NCBI GenBank assembly: GCA_030374765.1
Contig: JARGXX010000105.1
Coordinates: 1,488,001-1,552,000, forward strand
Origin: Agarophyton chilense
Taxonomy: Eukaryota; Rhodophyta; Florideophyceae; Gracilariales; Gracilariaceae
Direction of reading: 5' to 3'
DNA length: 64,000 bases
Shown here: in pieces, positions 17,946-29,457 of the stretch
Layout of the letters: each line of letters opens with the position of its first letter
Position numbering within the stretch: position 1 is the first letter of the stretch
The notes under the pieces: model-generated
The model's input: only the letters and a program-made list of their open reading frames with translations
What the model was told of the DNA's origin: nothing
Databases searched by the model: none
Made by a program: the position numbers and the translations under genes

Positions 17946-20900
17946 GTGCTGACCAGGGAGAGCTCGTCTCCATGCTCCCGTGCTTGGAAGCCCAAGATTC
18001 TCTTGAGGCCTCAGAAATTTCCGCCGTACGGAATCAATCCGCCGGACGGAAAGCGAGTACAGTTTGACTGTGAGTTACATCGTCCTTGGAGACGTTATAC
18101 TTGTCCGTCGAAACGGGAAAGTTACCTCATGGTAATGTCTAAAAGAAACTATAAGGTCTATGCCGACATCGGCTCTGACAGGAATCTGTCATCTCGTCGA
18201 TTGACTATCCTGGACACAGGTGCTGGTTCGAACTTTATACGGGAATCGGAGCTCGCTCCTGCTGACTTAGAACGTATTCGATACGGTTCTTTACCGGACA
18301 TACGGGATGCCAACAAAAATGCTGTGAAGACATTGGGAACAGTTCGACTCGTGGTGCGTTTGGGACGCTTTGTAGTCCTAGTCGAATTCATCGTCTGTAA
18401 GACGTTAGCTGCACCAGTGGTACTGGGATTTGATTATTGCGAAAAGTTTGTCGAAGCCATTCGCCCGCGAAGAAAACTAGTGGAACTAGATGATGGATCA
18501 ATGGTACCAATTTTTCGCAAGCCAATGCGTCGTTGCTCTGAAGCACCTCCACTTCCACCATCTATGGAATACGGGAAATCCAGAGGACGTGTCTCGCCGA
18601 GGATTCGAGTAGCGAAGAGTGCCCTGCTGAAGGCGCAAACCCAAACTTGGGTTCAAGTAAGAACAGAACGACACGAATTCTTGGTAATTCAACCGAATAC
18701 TCGGATGTACGAATCCCGTGGATTGATAGTCGCTAACGGCATTGTTCAGGTTGATCCTGGTAGCCCCTTTTGAAAACTAGTGAGTAACTTCACCGATAAC
18801 GATTATCAGATACCGAAGAATCAGGTTGTTGCAACAGCTTTGCCTCATCCCACAGTGGTGGTCCCTACTCATATTTCTACTGCAGAAGTATTGGGATTAA
18901 CCCATGTCGGTGACACAGACGAAGAACTGCAAACTCCGTCTGGAGATCAATTGCAAACGGAAAAGGATCCAGAGAGCCTGGTCGATGAGCTAGACTTAGC
19001 ACATGTGCCGGAACAATACAGAACGAAGGTCAGGTCTATGCTGAAGAAGTATACATCCATGTGGAGTGGAAAACTAGGAGAGATCTCCGCTACGGAACAC
19101 CACATTGATTTGGTCCCAGGGTCACGACCCATCTCCCAACCACCCTACAGAGCGGGACCGCGAACTCGCCAAATCGAGGAGGAGAATGTCAGCAAAATGC
19201 TGGAAGAAGGAGTAATCGAAGCAGCTCAATCTGCTTGGGCCTCAACAGTGGTGCTGGTTCCGAAACCTGATGGTTCTTTACGATTCTGTATCGATTATCA
19301 AAAACTGAACGCAGTTACAGTTCGAGATACATACCCGTTGCCTCGAATGGACGTATGTATTGACAGCTTAGGAGAAGCGAACGTGTTCACCACGTTGGAC
19401 GCCAACTCTGGCTATTGGCAGGTGCCTGTAGCGGAAGAAGACAAAGATTAAACTGAATTTGCTTGTCACGCCGGTCTCTACAGTTTCAAAACGATGCCCT
19501 TTGGCTTAACGAATGCACCGGCTACTTTCCAGCGTACTCTGGACATCTTGCTCTCAAGATACAAGTGGAAGACTTGTTTAGTCTATTTGGGCGATGTGAT
19601 CATCTTTTCCCAGGATGTGAAAAGCCATTTACGGCATGTCGAGGAGATCCTCAAAGCGCTACAGAGCGCAGGTATCACCTTGAAGTTCAACAAATGCGAA
19701 TGGTTCGCTGGCACCGTCCGGTACTTAGGACATGTGATCCAGCCGGGACAGCTTGCCATTCAAGAGGCACAAACAGCGGCTCCCCGCGAAGTACAACCTC
19801 CGTCGACACAGAAGCAATTGCGTTCTTTCCTCGGCTTGTGCAACGTCTACCGACGATTCGTGCCGCGATACTCGCATATAGCGGCACTGCTCAACGCAAA
19901 GCTGCGTAAAGGACAACCAGTACAGCTGGAACAATTCAGACAAGCTGAAGTGGAAGCGTTCGACACGCTGAAGACAAAGATTATTACAGCCCCAGTCTTG
20001 GCGCTGCCCATCCCCAACCTGCCATACTCAGTGGATACCGACTCTAGCGAGTACCAAGTAGGGTGTGCCCTTTTTCAAACACACGCTGATGGTGAACGAA
20101 AACCCATTGGTTACTGGTCAAGATCGCTGAACACCTCTGAGAAGAAGTATTCAGTTTCAGAAAAGGAATGCCTTGCAGTCGTTTGGGCTCTAACCACATT
20201 GCGACTGTATCTCCAAGGAGAACGTTTTACCGTCAACACGGATCATTCGTCTCTACGATGGTTACTGTCCATTACAGACCCGTCTGGTCGTCTCACACGA
20301 TGGCGCTTACGCCTTTCTGAATTCGATTTCGAAGTGAATTATAAGAAGAGATTGGCCAATGTCCAAGCTGACGCGCTATCGCGACTCAAAACACTGGCCG
20401 AAACCCAAGGCGAAATCGATGAAGAGATCCCTTGCTTCTACATGGAGACCCATTCACCATCTTTTGAAGAAGAGGAACAAGAGACCCTTGATGATTATTC
20501 GGATGCAGACCCGTTCCTTGCATTAGCAGACACTGACCCTTCAGTTCAACTCGAGCGAATCTCGCGCACTGAGCTCCTCAATGAACAACACGCCGATATG
20601 TTTTGTGCGTCGATACGCTCTCATCTTAACGGGGGGGAGTAGCTCCCCTTTTCACTCGATTCACGAGGAATACTGTTAAGACATGTCGAAAAGCATGATC
20701 AAATCGTGATTCCACACGTCTCGAAGAGTCGAGTACTCCATCTGGCACATTACAGCAGGCTGTCTGGTCATCCAGGAGGAACGAAGTTGTTCATGACTCT
20801 AAGAAGAGATTTTTACTGGCTTACTTTGGCAATGGACTGCCATGCTACAGGGAGGTTGTGTACAACATGTGCGAAGAATCGCGTGAAGCTTTACAGGAAG

Positions 20901-22724
20901 CGGAAACTGATGACGCTATTCCAGGCGAAAGCGCATTTACAATACGTCAGTATCGACATCCTAGGGGAATTGATTCGCTCAAGGCGAGGTTATCGCTACC
21001 TATTGGTAATCACCGACCGTTTCTCGAAGCTAGTGCGGACTGTGCCGCTGAAGCGGAAAACCGCAACCGTAATCGCACGGGCGTTTATCAAACACTCGGT
21101 ATTTATATACGGACCACCAGAAGTTCTGTTATCAGATAATGGGAAGCAATTCGTTGCGAAGTTCTTTCAGAATGTGTGCCGCATTATGGGCATTCGAAAC
21201 GTGTTTACCGCGACCTATCATCCGCAATGCAACGGTCAGGTGGAGCGTTTCAACCGCACGCTGATAGCAGCATTACGAAACTACATCGCGGACCACCCGA
21301 AAGAATGGGACATGTTTACAGATACTCTGTGCTACGGGTACAATACGCAAGTGCATACCTCTACAAAGACGGCATCGTTCGACCTCGTGCTCTCACGTAA
21401 CCCTCCGGCTTTACCGGTTGCGCTCGACGACGAGACCGAATTGGACGCGCGGACCCCGGCTAAGTACCATCTGAAATGAAGGAATGACCTGAAGGCCAGA
21501 GCGGAAGAAGCCGCTAAAGAGTTATCGAAGACGCAAGCTCGCTATAAGAGAAACTATGACGCCAGAAGGCGAAGAGGAAATCCGGCAATCCGAGTAGGAG
21601 GTCACGTCTTCGTACGAGTTGAAAGACCAGGCAAACAGGAAGAATCTCGTCATAGGTTGTTGCCGATAGCGGCTGGACCCTTCAAAGTGGTGGACCTTAA
21701 TGAAGACACAGTGGTCATCAAGACAGGTGAGGACATTAAACGTGTATCGCGCGATCGTGTTGAAGTCGCGCCTGACCCGCAAGTGGAAGTCCCGGTATCT
21801 GGTATAACTAAGGAGGCAAGTGCGACGGAACGTCAAGGAAAAAGCCCAAGAGACTCTGGGGAGAGTGAACCGCCACCAATGGCTCGAGCGGAGGAAAAAG
21901 CTCCTGATCTCCCACCGCCGGCCGTTGCGTACGCCAATCACGGACAGCTTCCGAAGTATCGGGATATTCCCCGTGGCACGCGCACACCCGTAATTACAGA
22001 AATGGAACCTGAAAGCATGAAAGATGTTTTGGAATTTGGCCCCAAAAACTTGGAAACGAATGCACGCGAAAACGCGCCGTTGCCGCTTCAGGCTGAGCCG
22101 TCAGGTGAAGCGCCACTCGCTGTTCCGCCGATATCGGCCCCCATCCTTCGTGGGCAGTAAGAAGAAGAGGTATCGCCTCCTGTCGTGGTGCAAGCTTCAT
22201 CGTCCACCGAGCAGCGGTCAGAATCAGATAAACCGAAGGAAGTTCATCCACGAATGGAATTGAAAAGTAGCAAGAAGTACGCTTCTATGGAACCTGGAAA
22301 ACAGGATATCTCTTCATCTGAGAAAGGTTCTCAAGGAATGAGTACACTGCCCCTTCGGGCAGAACGACAGATAGTCGACGAGCGAACGCTTAGCGACGCT
22401 GAGACTGCTAACACAGAGACGCTTGGGTCAGCCCTAAGGCATTTCAAACCTGTTAACAGGAGTCTCGCGCCAACAGCAAAAGCATTGGGAAACGCCCAGG
22501 AATATGTTATGGATCGCACATGTGAACATGGCCACCATGAAGATACTATAGAATTACTGTATCGAGTCGGTTGGTACGGTTTTCCTCCGGGAGCGGATAC
22601 GTGGGAACCTATAGCTCATATCCCCCGTTCGCAACTCGTGCGATATCATCGACGCATGCGATTACCACTCCCCAGGGAGATCGACTCCTCGATAGTCGGG
22701 CTCATGGGCACATCCCATTTCTAA
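17946..22724 (+). pseudogene. B1 pol polyprotein with five nonsense codons and altered RT active site
   Basis: One phase from 17946 to 22724 with no frameshift but five stops: 18771 (TGA; B2 has TGG), 19449 (TAA; also in B2), 20640 (TAG; B2 GAG), 21477 (TGA) and 22158 (TAA; B2 GAA). Domains in order: aspartic protease (ILDTGAGSNF, about 18207), RT (VLVPKPDGSLRFCIDYQKLN; FTTLDANSGYW; CLVYLGDVIIFS), RNase H (SVDTDSSEYQVG; NTDHSSLRWLL; ADALSRL), integrase with HHCC finger (HYSRLSGHPGG...CTTCAKN) and DDE residues (SIDILG; LLSDNGKQF; QVERFNRTL), a GPFKVVDL strand, and a chromodomain (YRVGWYGFPPGADTWEPI). The RT motif reads Y-L-G-D: the first catalytic Asp codon is GGC at 19590-19592, which should abolish polymerisation. 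Confidence 0.9.
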
Positions 22725-22816
22725 GTATGGGCTACAAAGGTAGTAAAAACTCGAAAGGCGAGAAGAAAACAAGAAATCATGAAGAGGAAACGTGAAGACA
22801 CGCAAGCACAGGACAT

Positions 22817-24890
22817 TTACTGATTATCTAGGACAAACTCGAGAAGCGAGAAGAAGGATTGAAGAACTCGAGAAGCGAGAAGAGATGATTGAAGAACTCG
22901 TGAAGCGAGAAGAAGAAGTATGAAACTCGAGAAGCAAGAAGAAGAAGCTAAGAACTCCGGAAGCGAGAAGAGATGAAGACTAGAAGATGAGAAGGGAACG
23001 TGAAGACACGAAGTCACCGGAGTTTTATTGGTATCAAGATACCACCGCAAGGGTGTTGACCAGGAGTCTTTTCTAGTATCATCAAAGAGACGTGCGAGCA
23101 CGCATGTTCGCAAGAAGCTGTGCGCGATCACCCTCAACTTGGTCCACGGGAAAGCCCGCAGCGGATCCAAGCCTGGATCTTCGACCGGCACAGCACTCGG
23201 TTGTTGGGTAAACCCATGACAGTACTCTTGAGCAACTCCCACCGCTGCGGACTGATCGACGGAAGTCGCTACGCCTGCCAGCTCTGGCTCGTCCTCGTAA
23301 CCGAGTTCAGCCTCAGCTCCCGGCGCTTCTTCATACGGTTCCTCTCCGTTCTGGGATGGAGTAGCATCGTACACGTATCCAGTAAGCTGGTTCGGTGGCA
23401 TGTCACGCGGGTTCTCCCGAAGAAAGCGAGCCTGCTCGGAGGTGATCAACTGGCGCGTCCAGGGGTCGTACCAAATGAAATCTCCAGCACTTGCTGTTCG
23501 TCCAGGAGAATGGTCGTAGTGTCTTGCACGAGTTCCGCGGGCGGATTGATCAGCTGGCACTCCAGACCAATCGACACTGTCGATCAAATCCACAAGATGG
23601 AGGAAGTCGGCATGGTTCGCACGGGATCCCAGGACAAGGGAAAGATCGAGTTCTCTCGCATACTTTCGTGCTGTGGGCGACGTGTACCAAACTCTAAAGG
23701 TATCATAAGCATCCCACAGGAGAAAGACGGCCACCTTGGCGATACACTCGGTATAAACCACCGTCCAATATCCCGAGAACGGGTCGTTAACCAACGCGGA
23801 CCCGATGTAGGAGATCGCCGGTGGAAGCTCCACAGGGCAACCAAGAGGACTCTCGATCGCCGCCCAATGCTCTGGAATACCGATGTAGCGCCCGAAGCGC
23901 GCGTTCCGCCGGATGCGTTCAATTTCGATCATTTGATACTGCACCAAATAGCCCAAACGTGATCGAGTACGGCGTTCCCAACGGGGATAATCCCAATAGG
24001 GAATGTCACGATTTCGAAGGAAGCGGAACTCCGCATGGAGAAGAGGTTGCTGAAAGCAGAGGGCTGCATCACGCACACCGCGCACACCGCGCCAACCGCT
24101 AACATCGACTTCAACGAGTGTCTCGATATACGACTAACCTTCACCGTCGGTACGGGCTTTCCAGGTATCTAGTTCCCAGTCCTGCGGGAGGAGAACCATA
24201 CTGATGAAACGGTGAAGACGCTGGTAAATCAGCTTGGTGAACAGCGTACGGGCTTCGGACAAGGTTTCCCTTGAATATCGCGCAATCGCGTTGTCTGGCA
24301 AAGCAATATGGCTTGCCCAGTTGTCGCTATAAATCGCGTGTTCCGGAATACCGTCGGGGAAGTAACCACCGTGTACATACTGTTGTGTCAACGCGTCATC
24401 GCGGATAGCAACTGGATCAAACTAGGGCGCTTGCGCGGAAATTTCGACGTTGTCGAGAGGATCTCGTCCATAGAAATCCGCAGGGTGCGGGTAGCTCCGC
24501 TGAGCACGACGAGAAGGAGCTCGACATCACACCCGCAGCGGCGAAATAAGCTGCGTTCGGCATCGGAGCCACGGTTGGCTGAGGTAACGGTACCGACCGG
24601 AATCCGGTTTGCGGTGTTGGTAACGAACGGTGTGGACCGAGCTGAGCAGTAGGCTGCGACGCATAACCAGCAGTGTTGGACGGAGCCCCAGAAGGCACAT
24701 ACTCAGAGGAGGGCTGAAACGGGTTGGACCCGGCGTTTGGATCCATCGCGAGAGATCGAGCTGAAAAGCGATGAGGAACAGAATGCTGTTGAGAACTGTA
24801 AGTGTTGGTCGGGCGGCGAGGATATCGTGATGACGATGAGTACCTGTAACACCGGTCCGACTGCGTATAAACGCTTCTTGCCTCCCCCAT
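22817..24890 (-). pseudogene. Antisense gene of B1 (aORF), nearly continuous
   Basis: Convergent to pol, 92 bases beyond its stop. The N-terminal module (24890-24417, MGEARSVY...) is Ser/Pro/Gln-rich and probably disordered. The body lies in another phase: segments HPADFYGRDPLDNVE then QAP-FDP (W changed to stop TAG), QQYVHGGYFPDGIPEH, TLFTKLIYQRLHRFI, stop TAG after 'DGEG', then 422 uninterrupted codons 24085-22817 with HAEFRFLRNRDIPYW, RYIGIPEHWAAIE, PFSGYWTVVY, DTFRVWY, GDFIWYDPWTRQ, PRDMPPNQLTGYVYD and an acidic EEPYEEAPGAE patch. Most nonsense codons differ from those in B2, so a full-length frame existed recently. Homology with the C antisense protein is clear at APWF-P and HAEFR-L. No signal peptide and no known domain. 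It is not an envelope gene in the usual sense because it is antisense. The role is unknown. Confidence 0.7.
22835..22990 (+). repeat. Short tandem repeat, GAACTCGAGAAGCGAGAAGA units
   Basis: About five degenerate units of 25-35 bases built on CTCGAGAAGCGAGAAGA, purine-rich on plus. It overlaps the 3' end of the B1 antisense frame, giving Leu/Ser-rich repeats there. The matching array in B2 is at 46235-46375 (reverse complement). Confidence 0.75.
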
Positions 24891-24914
24891 GGTTTGCGCT
24901 TAACGAGGGGGGTA

Positions 24915-25581
24915 TGTAGTATTCTACTATGTCAGGGAATCCGATAGGATGATTTTTCGCGAAGTCGCGGTTGGAACTCATAAGTGAGTGATGTCATCAA
25001 CATTGTGATATGAAACGGCATCCCGCAAAGGATGCCTAGAGGCAGATTACATTGTTAGAACACGTGGTATCACGAGTGGACTGGCTTGCAACGGTGCATG
25101 TAGTGACGATCCATGTGGCTTGTTTTACTACCCTTTGTAGCTAGACGTTCATTAGAGACCGTACCCATATAGTGGTTTGGCTAAGTGGCTGACCACTGGG
25201 AATTATCTATATATTTATTTGGGCACTCACCCTGGCACACAGTATATAGTGTACCAGAGGTGAGCGCCGACTCCAAGTAAAGGAGACAACATGGGCATCA
25301 TGACTATTCTGTTCCTCTCTTAGGATTCCTTAACCGGAGATCCGGACGAGCTTTAATAGATAGTCAGCACCCAACCACTTCACGAGCCGTCTCGTACCTA
25401 CGTCCCATCAACGTTTTACAGTTGCACTGTTCACCCTCGCTGGCGAGTAGTGGCCTTACACCCCACTTCCAGCTCGCTGGTGTTGTAGCTCTACCACCCC
25501 TTTTCCTTCGCTGCAAGCGACCCATCGGCAGTCCGAACTCTGTCGCAGGTGTTTGCTCTCTCCGTTAGAGCGGGTACTACA
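24915..25581 (+). repeat. B1 3' LTR
   Basis: TGTAGTATTC...GGTACTACA, preceded directly by the polypurine tract CGAGGGGGGTA. It pairs with 14857-15522 with scattered substitutions, so the insertion is not very recent. Confidence 0.9.
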
Positions 25582-25585
25582 GATT

Positions 25586-25602
25586 ATAAGTCGGGAGACC
25601 AA
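25586..25602 (-). other. Primer binding site of A1
   Basis: On minus, TGGTCTCCCGACTTATA starts a few bases inside the A1 5' LTR. One base differs from the family consensus (TTAGA) near the B1 junction. Confidence 0.6.
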
Positions 25603-25604
25603 AA

Positions 25605-26049
25605 TGTAACGCAATGACTGGTGGGTCAGCGTACTGGTCTCATCCTAGGGTAGTGTGGTAGAGCGGGTTCTAAGGTTCGTATCTTTGACGGGGGCACTCC
25701 CAGAGTGCTTGGTGCAGTGGGCTAGGGTTTACTGCGTAGTCCTACAGGTCGGAGCTACGGAAACGATGGCTTGAAGACCAATTGGTGGAACTATGTACCA
25801 AAGGGGGTCATTAAGTATCCTAACGGTGCCTACCTGATTCTAAGGGAGAAGTGTCACTCCAGCCAAGTAAGTACCAATGGAGAGGCGCTGGGATCTCCCC
25901 CGAACTGTAATGCTAATCTATTACACTAATGAAAATAAAATTATTATCTAATTGAGTCCAGTTGAGGTTGGCCAGTCCACTTGGCGTCTGTGAGATACCT
26001 CAGGCCCCGGCGGCTTACAAGACTCAACCGTTATTGTTGCTCCTTCACA
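25605..26049 (-). repeat. A1 5' LTR
   Basis: A 445-bp LTR A in minus orientation. It ends at 26049 next to the TSD GTGGG. Partner of 8348-8791. Confidence 0.9.
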
Positions 26050-26441
26050 GTGGGTTACACTGATTCTTCTTTTTCTGCTCATACTCATGATCGTAAATCT
26101 ACCAGTTGTTTTGTATTTGTGTTGGCAGAGGCTAGTATATCTTAGCGTTCTAAGAAGCAAGCTATTGTTGCTCAACCAACAGAAGAATCTGAGTAAGTTT
26201 CAGTGTCCTACGCCGTTAGAGAGTCCCTTTGCTTGCATGAATTCTTAACTGGACTCGGTGTTAAGATGGACGGAGCTACGTTTATCAACGGGGACAATAG
26301 AGAAGCACTAGTTCTCTCTTTTCATCACAATTGTTTTGAAAAGACAAGGTAAATTGATGTTCGATATCATCTCGTACGTGATCATATAGAAAAGAAGAAT
26401 GTTCAGTTGAGGTAACTTCCAAGTTTCTTGATGGTGGCTGA
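26050..26441 (+). pseudogene. Copia-type RNase H relic, 3' half
   Basis: It continues the relic at 8347. Plus-strand translation gives TDSSFSAHTHDRKSTSCFVF (Copia 'SDSDWAG---DRRSTSGYVF'), RSKKQAIVAQPTEESE, a 'VRESLCLHEFLTGLGV' helix, INGDNREAL (family 'CDNQ-AI') and VRYHLVRDHIEKK (family 'IDIRYHFVRDLVE'). Stop codons at 'S*RS', 'SE*VS' and 'R*ID' show decay. It joins exactly in frame when A1 is removed. Confidence 0.85.
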
Positions 26442-29400
26442 TTTTAGGACGTAGTTTGTGTCTACTTCCTCTCACCTCCACCATTGCAACAACATGGGAC
26501 TCAGACAGGATTAAACAGTGTAGAACCAGAGGGTGTGTTGACAGATGAAGTTCATCCTATCTAAGTGCGCATGACACATTACCTGCATTCAATCACTGTT
26601 CGGAATATCCTTGTTCACAATTGATATACTGTGCGAGTTTAATTGTGATTGCCGAGCCTTTGGATATCTTGAGGTTAGAATCTCCTACTTAAATCAAATT
26701 CTGGGCTCCAACATAAAGCCAAATGGGTATCCAAGTTGTGATCCTGTAACAGATTGACCTTCCGATTCTCTTTGTAGAATATTTTGGATATACGTTCAAA
26801 CTTCCTTGCGTAGTGGCACAGCTGTGGGAACAAGACACTGTCATGAGAACATGATCTTATCATTAAAATAGCCCCAATTGTTCAAGCCCTTACTGCATCA
26901 CACTGACAAATACTGTAGACTAAACAGTGCAAACGACACACGGCCTGCCTTTCTGTCACCAGAATATAACTAAAACTTCATGAACAATCCTTCAGCATGG
27001 TTATCATCGTAAGCCTGGAAGGTACTTCGGTAGAACCCTCTCGCCCGTTTTTGCTGAAGCGGTAGGCCAAGCGCCGATCAATGGACGACAGTATAAAAGC
27101 TCTTTCATCTAATTTCTTCCCTCTCATGGATTTCTATGATGTGGACTCCGACGGAGTCAGTTCTTACGAAAGCGATCTCCACGGAGGCAATCGTGTCGTT
27201 CTTTTTACATTGCTTTCCTCGAAGAATTTGCAAAGGTACTGTGGGCTGCGTTACGATTGGGGAACAAATTGACGCGATTGGTCATTCGTTGAATTGGTCT
27301 CACAGAAAACTCTGAGGTACGTATGAGAATGTTGTCCTGCTTCCATGTGCAGAACGACTTACTTGGGTGTGAGCGTCCTTGTCGTAATCAGCTGCTCTGC
27401 CAAGCAGCATGAGAGGGTAGTGTAGATTCAAGAACTGAGGGCGGTGTTAGTTAGTCAACTCATTCGGTACCATGCGTTTGATAGAAAACTCTATTTGCAC
27501 ATCTCTTTCTCTCTCGCCGTCGTACTGAAATATACAAGAGTTCTGTAAACTGACGATAAATAAAAGACAAGTAATTCCTCTTCCGAATGCAAGAACTGCC
27601 CCATACTTACATTCCACGGACATGATCCCCCATTGTTTCCAAGGCGATTGCTGCATTTAGTTCCGTTCTCGGATTAAAATTTCTCTCCTAAGGCGGTTCA
27701 TATAGCTTCTATTAGCATAAATATATGCGATAAAATGGACTTGTATCAATATTCAACGGGAAATGAAGGACTGTTTTCGGAACGGGTCACCTCCCACGTG
27801 AAAAATGCAGATTGGCGAAATTTTATGCGGTGCTGGGCTGTGTTGGTGACAGGCGGACTGGGCATGTTTCTCAAGCTCTCACCAAACTTTAAGTATCAAA
27901 AGTAACATAGCCCAAATCTGCGCAACATACCACGGCAAACGCGGCTTGCATTTTTCCGCTTCATTTCCGTGCACTTCTATTTCAGCATCCTCCAAGAAGC
28001 TTTGTTCCGAAGTGCGTCAAAAACATAAGAAAAAGTGCACGAAAATTTACCTGTTATGCTAAATATTACCACTACCATATCAGACATCACACTGTACGAA
28101 CGTGATTAAATCACGTTTATCACTCTCAATCCACGATCTCACTTTAAACGCTGAGAGATAGTTAATTATTTGCACAGAACTTCTTACAGATCAGTATAAA
28201 TACAACAGCGTCTCTGTTAAATAATTGATGACACCGTGGGCGCCATCTTCGAATGTGACGCTGTGTGCCAGACTTTACAGCAAACATCGGCGAAAATAAG
28301 CCTTTTCAGGAAACTGAATGGCCCAGATCGATGAATGAGATTTAAGCATTCCGATATAAACTTCTATTCTTAAATCTTCTTAAACCAACGAAACCAATGA
28401 ATTAAGTCAGTTTTTACTAGGGTTTAGGCCCTCTGGCTTTTGGTAAGACACTCCTGATGTGTACCGATGTTTTCAGCCGTCCTATTTCTACATTAACCAG
28501 GAACCGCCGTGCAAAATACCTACAAAGCTTCCCAAGGAGTGGCAACAACAAAAAGTTATAATTTAACTCTATATCAAAAGCAGGGCTTATGCTGGAAAGA
28601 TTACGCGGCACCACTTGTAGAAGCTACTCGTTTGATACTGAATCCCAAATTGCCAACAAATCCAAACGACCGTCATAGACTTCTCACTCTGTGAGAGATT
28701 TCTAGACAAACCGAACACCTTTGTTACAAACAGACCTTCTCCTTTTCACGCCGAGGGGGCTTCGAGCGGTACAGTTGGCTGACAGAAGGTGCTCCATCCA
28801 GCGACTAACGCTTCAGTGGTGTTTTATACTTCGAAAAACGTCTCACAGATTTTTATAATGTATGGCGTGGCTCTTCTAGCGGCTATCAGCTGAATAGACC
28901 CCAAGCGACAGACGTGTCACATTTTGATGAACGTGAAGGGCTTGAATCCAAAGAAAAATAAGGTTTTATGGTGTCCATTGTTGGTTTCGGTCGTCCAAAA
29001 GAGAACTCGGAGACATTAGAGCCTTTTTTATAGAGGTCTGGAACCTCCAAAAAGAAGCTGAAGTGCATTACTCTTTAGTAGTTACTACTATATGCTTCTA
29101 GGTTACTCTAATCGTTGCTAGCAGCTTTTAAAGCAGAAAACTAGACAATAAAAATACAACAATCAGATTATTTTCCCTAATGCGCTATTATGTTTTACGA
29201 AGCCAGCGGTGAAATACAGAGTGCAGATCCTGCTGGCACTCCAAAAACGTGTGTTACAGAAATGCTGAAACACTGTACGCATTGTGACAACCACTAGACC
29301 TTCCCCCTAGATAATAGACTACCACGTAGTCATCCAGATTTATGCAATTTCCTATGCCAGACCTATCATAATTCAAAATAACTACGCAGTTACATAGATC

Positions 29401-29457
29401 ATGTAACAAACAGTTTGAATTGTTAGAAATACTGTTCCTCAACAACGTACATGTTAT
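26442..29457. other. Three-kilobase stretch without a recognised gene
   Basis: AT-richer than the elements. Frames are short (27081-27272 is the best plus-strand one, 63 codons, Asp/Ser-rich, unrecognised). It may include the Copia 3' end and the dispersed repeat at 28078-28225. No LTR copy, tRNA or conserved protein was found. Confidence 0.5.
28078..28225 (+). repeat. Diverged dispersed repeat, copy 2
   Basis: Aligns by eye with 5020-5165 (shared GACATCACACT, TCAATCCAC, GCTGAG, TTTGCA, GTCTCT blocks). Possibly the end of an old DNA transposon. Confidence 0.45.

Larger units (their letters stand above)
14857..25581 (+). mobile_element. Ty3/Gypsy element B1 (family B)
   Basis: Complete 10.7-kb structure: LTR 14857-15522, PBS 15525-15542, gag, pol, antisense frame on minus, polypurine tract CGAGGGGGGTA at 24904-24914, LTR 24915-25581. 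The flanking TSD is GATTC/GATTA (one mismatch). It sits just after the A1 primer binding site. Damage in pol is by stop codons only. Close copy: B2 at 43623-54313. Confidence 0.9.
8348..26049 (-). mobile_element. Ty3/Gypsy element A1 (family A), with nested B1
   Basis: The element is bounded by 444-445 bp LTRs (8348-8791 and 25605-26049) that read TGTGAAGGAGC...GTTACA on the minus strand, with TSD GTGGG at 8343-8347 and 26050-26054. The primer binding site lies just inside the right LTR. Order on the minus strand: LTR, PBS, [B1 insertion], gag, an inverted LTR in place of protease/RT/RNase H, partial integrase, chromodomain, antisense frame (on plus), LTR. It is highly degenerate. Removing it restores a continuous Copia frame. 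Without B1 it is about 7 kb. Confidence 0.88.

Noticed and set aside
22817-24890. The antisense frame as a retroviral-type envelope gene
   Set aside because: It is on the strand opposite to gag-pol, with no signal peptide or membrane anchor visible, so the envelope label is not supported.
27081-27272. A small gene of 63 codons
   Set aside because: No homologous copy in the window, no motif, and length within chance.
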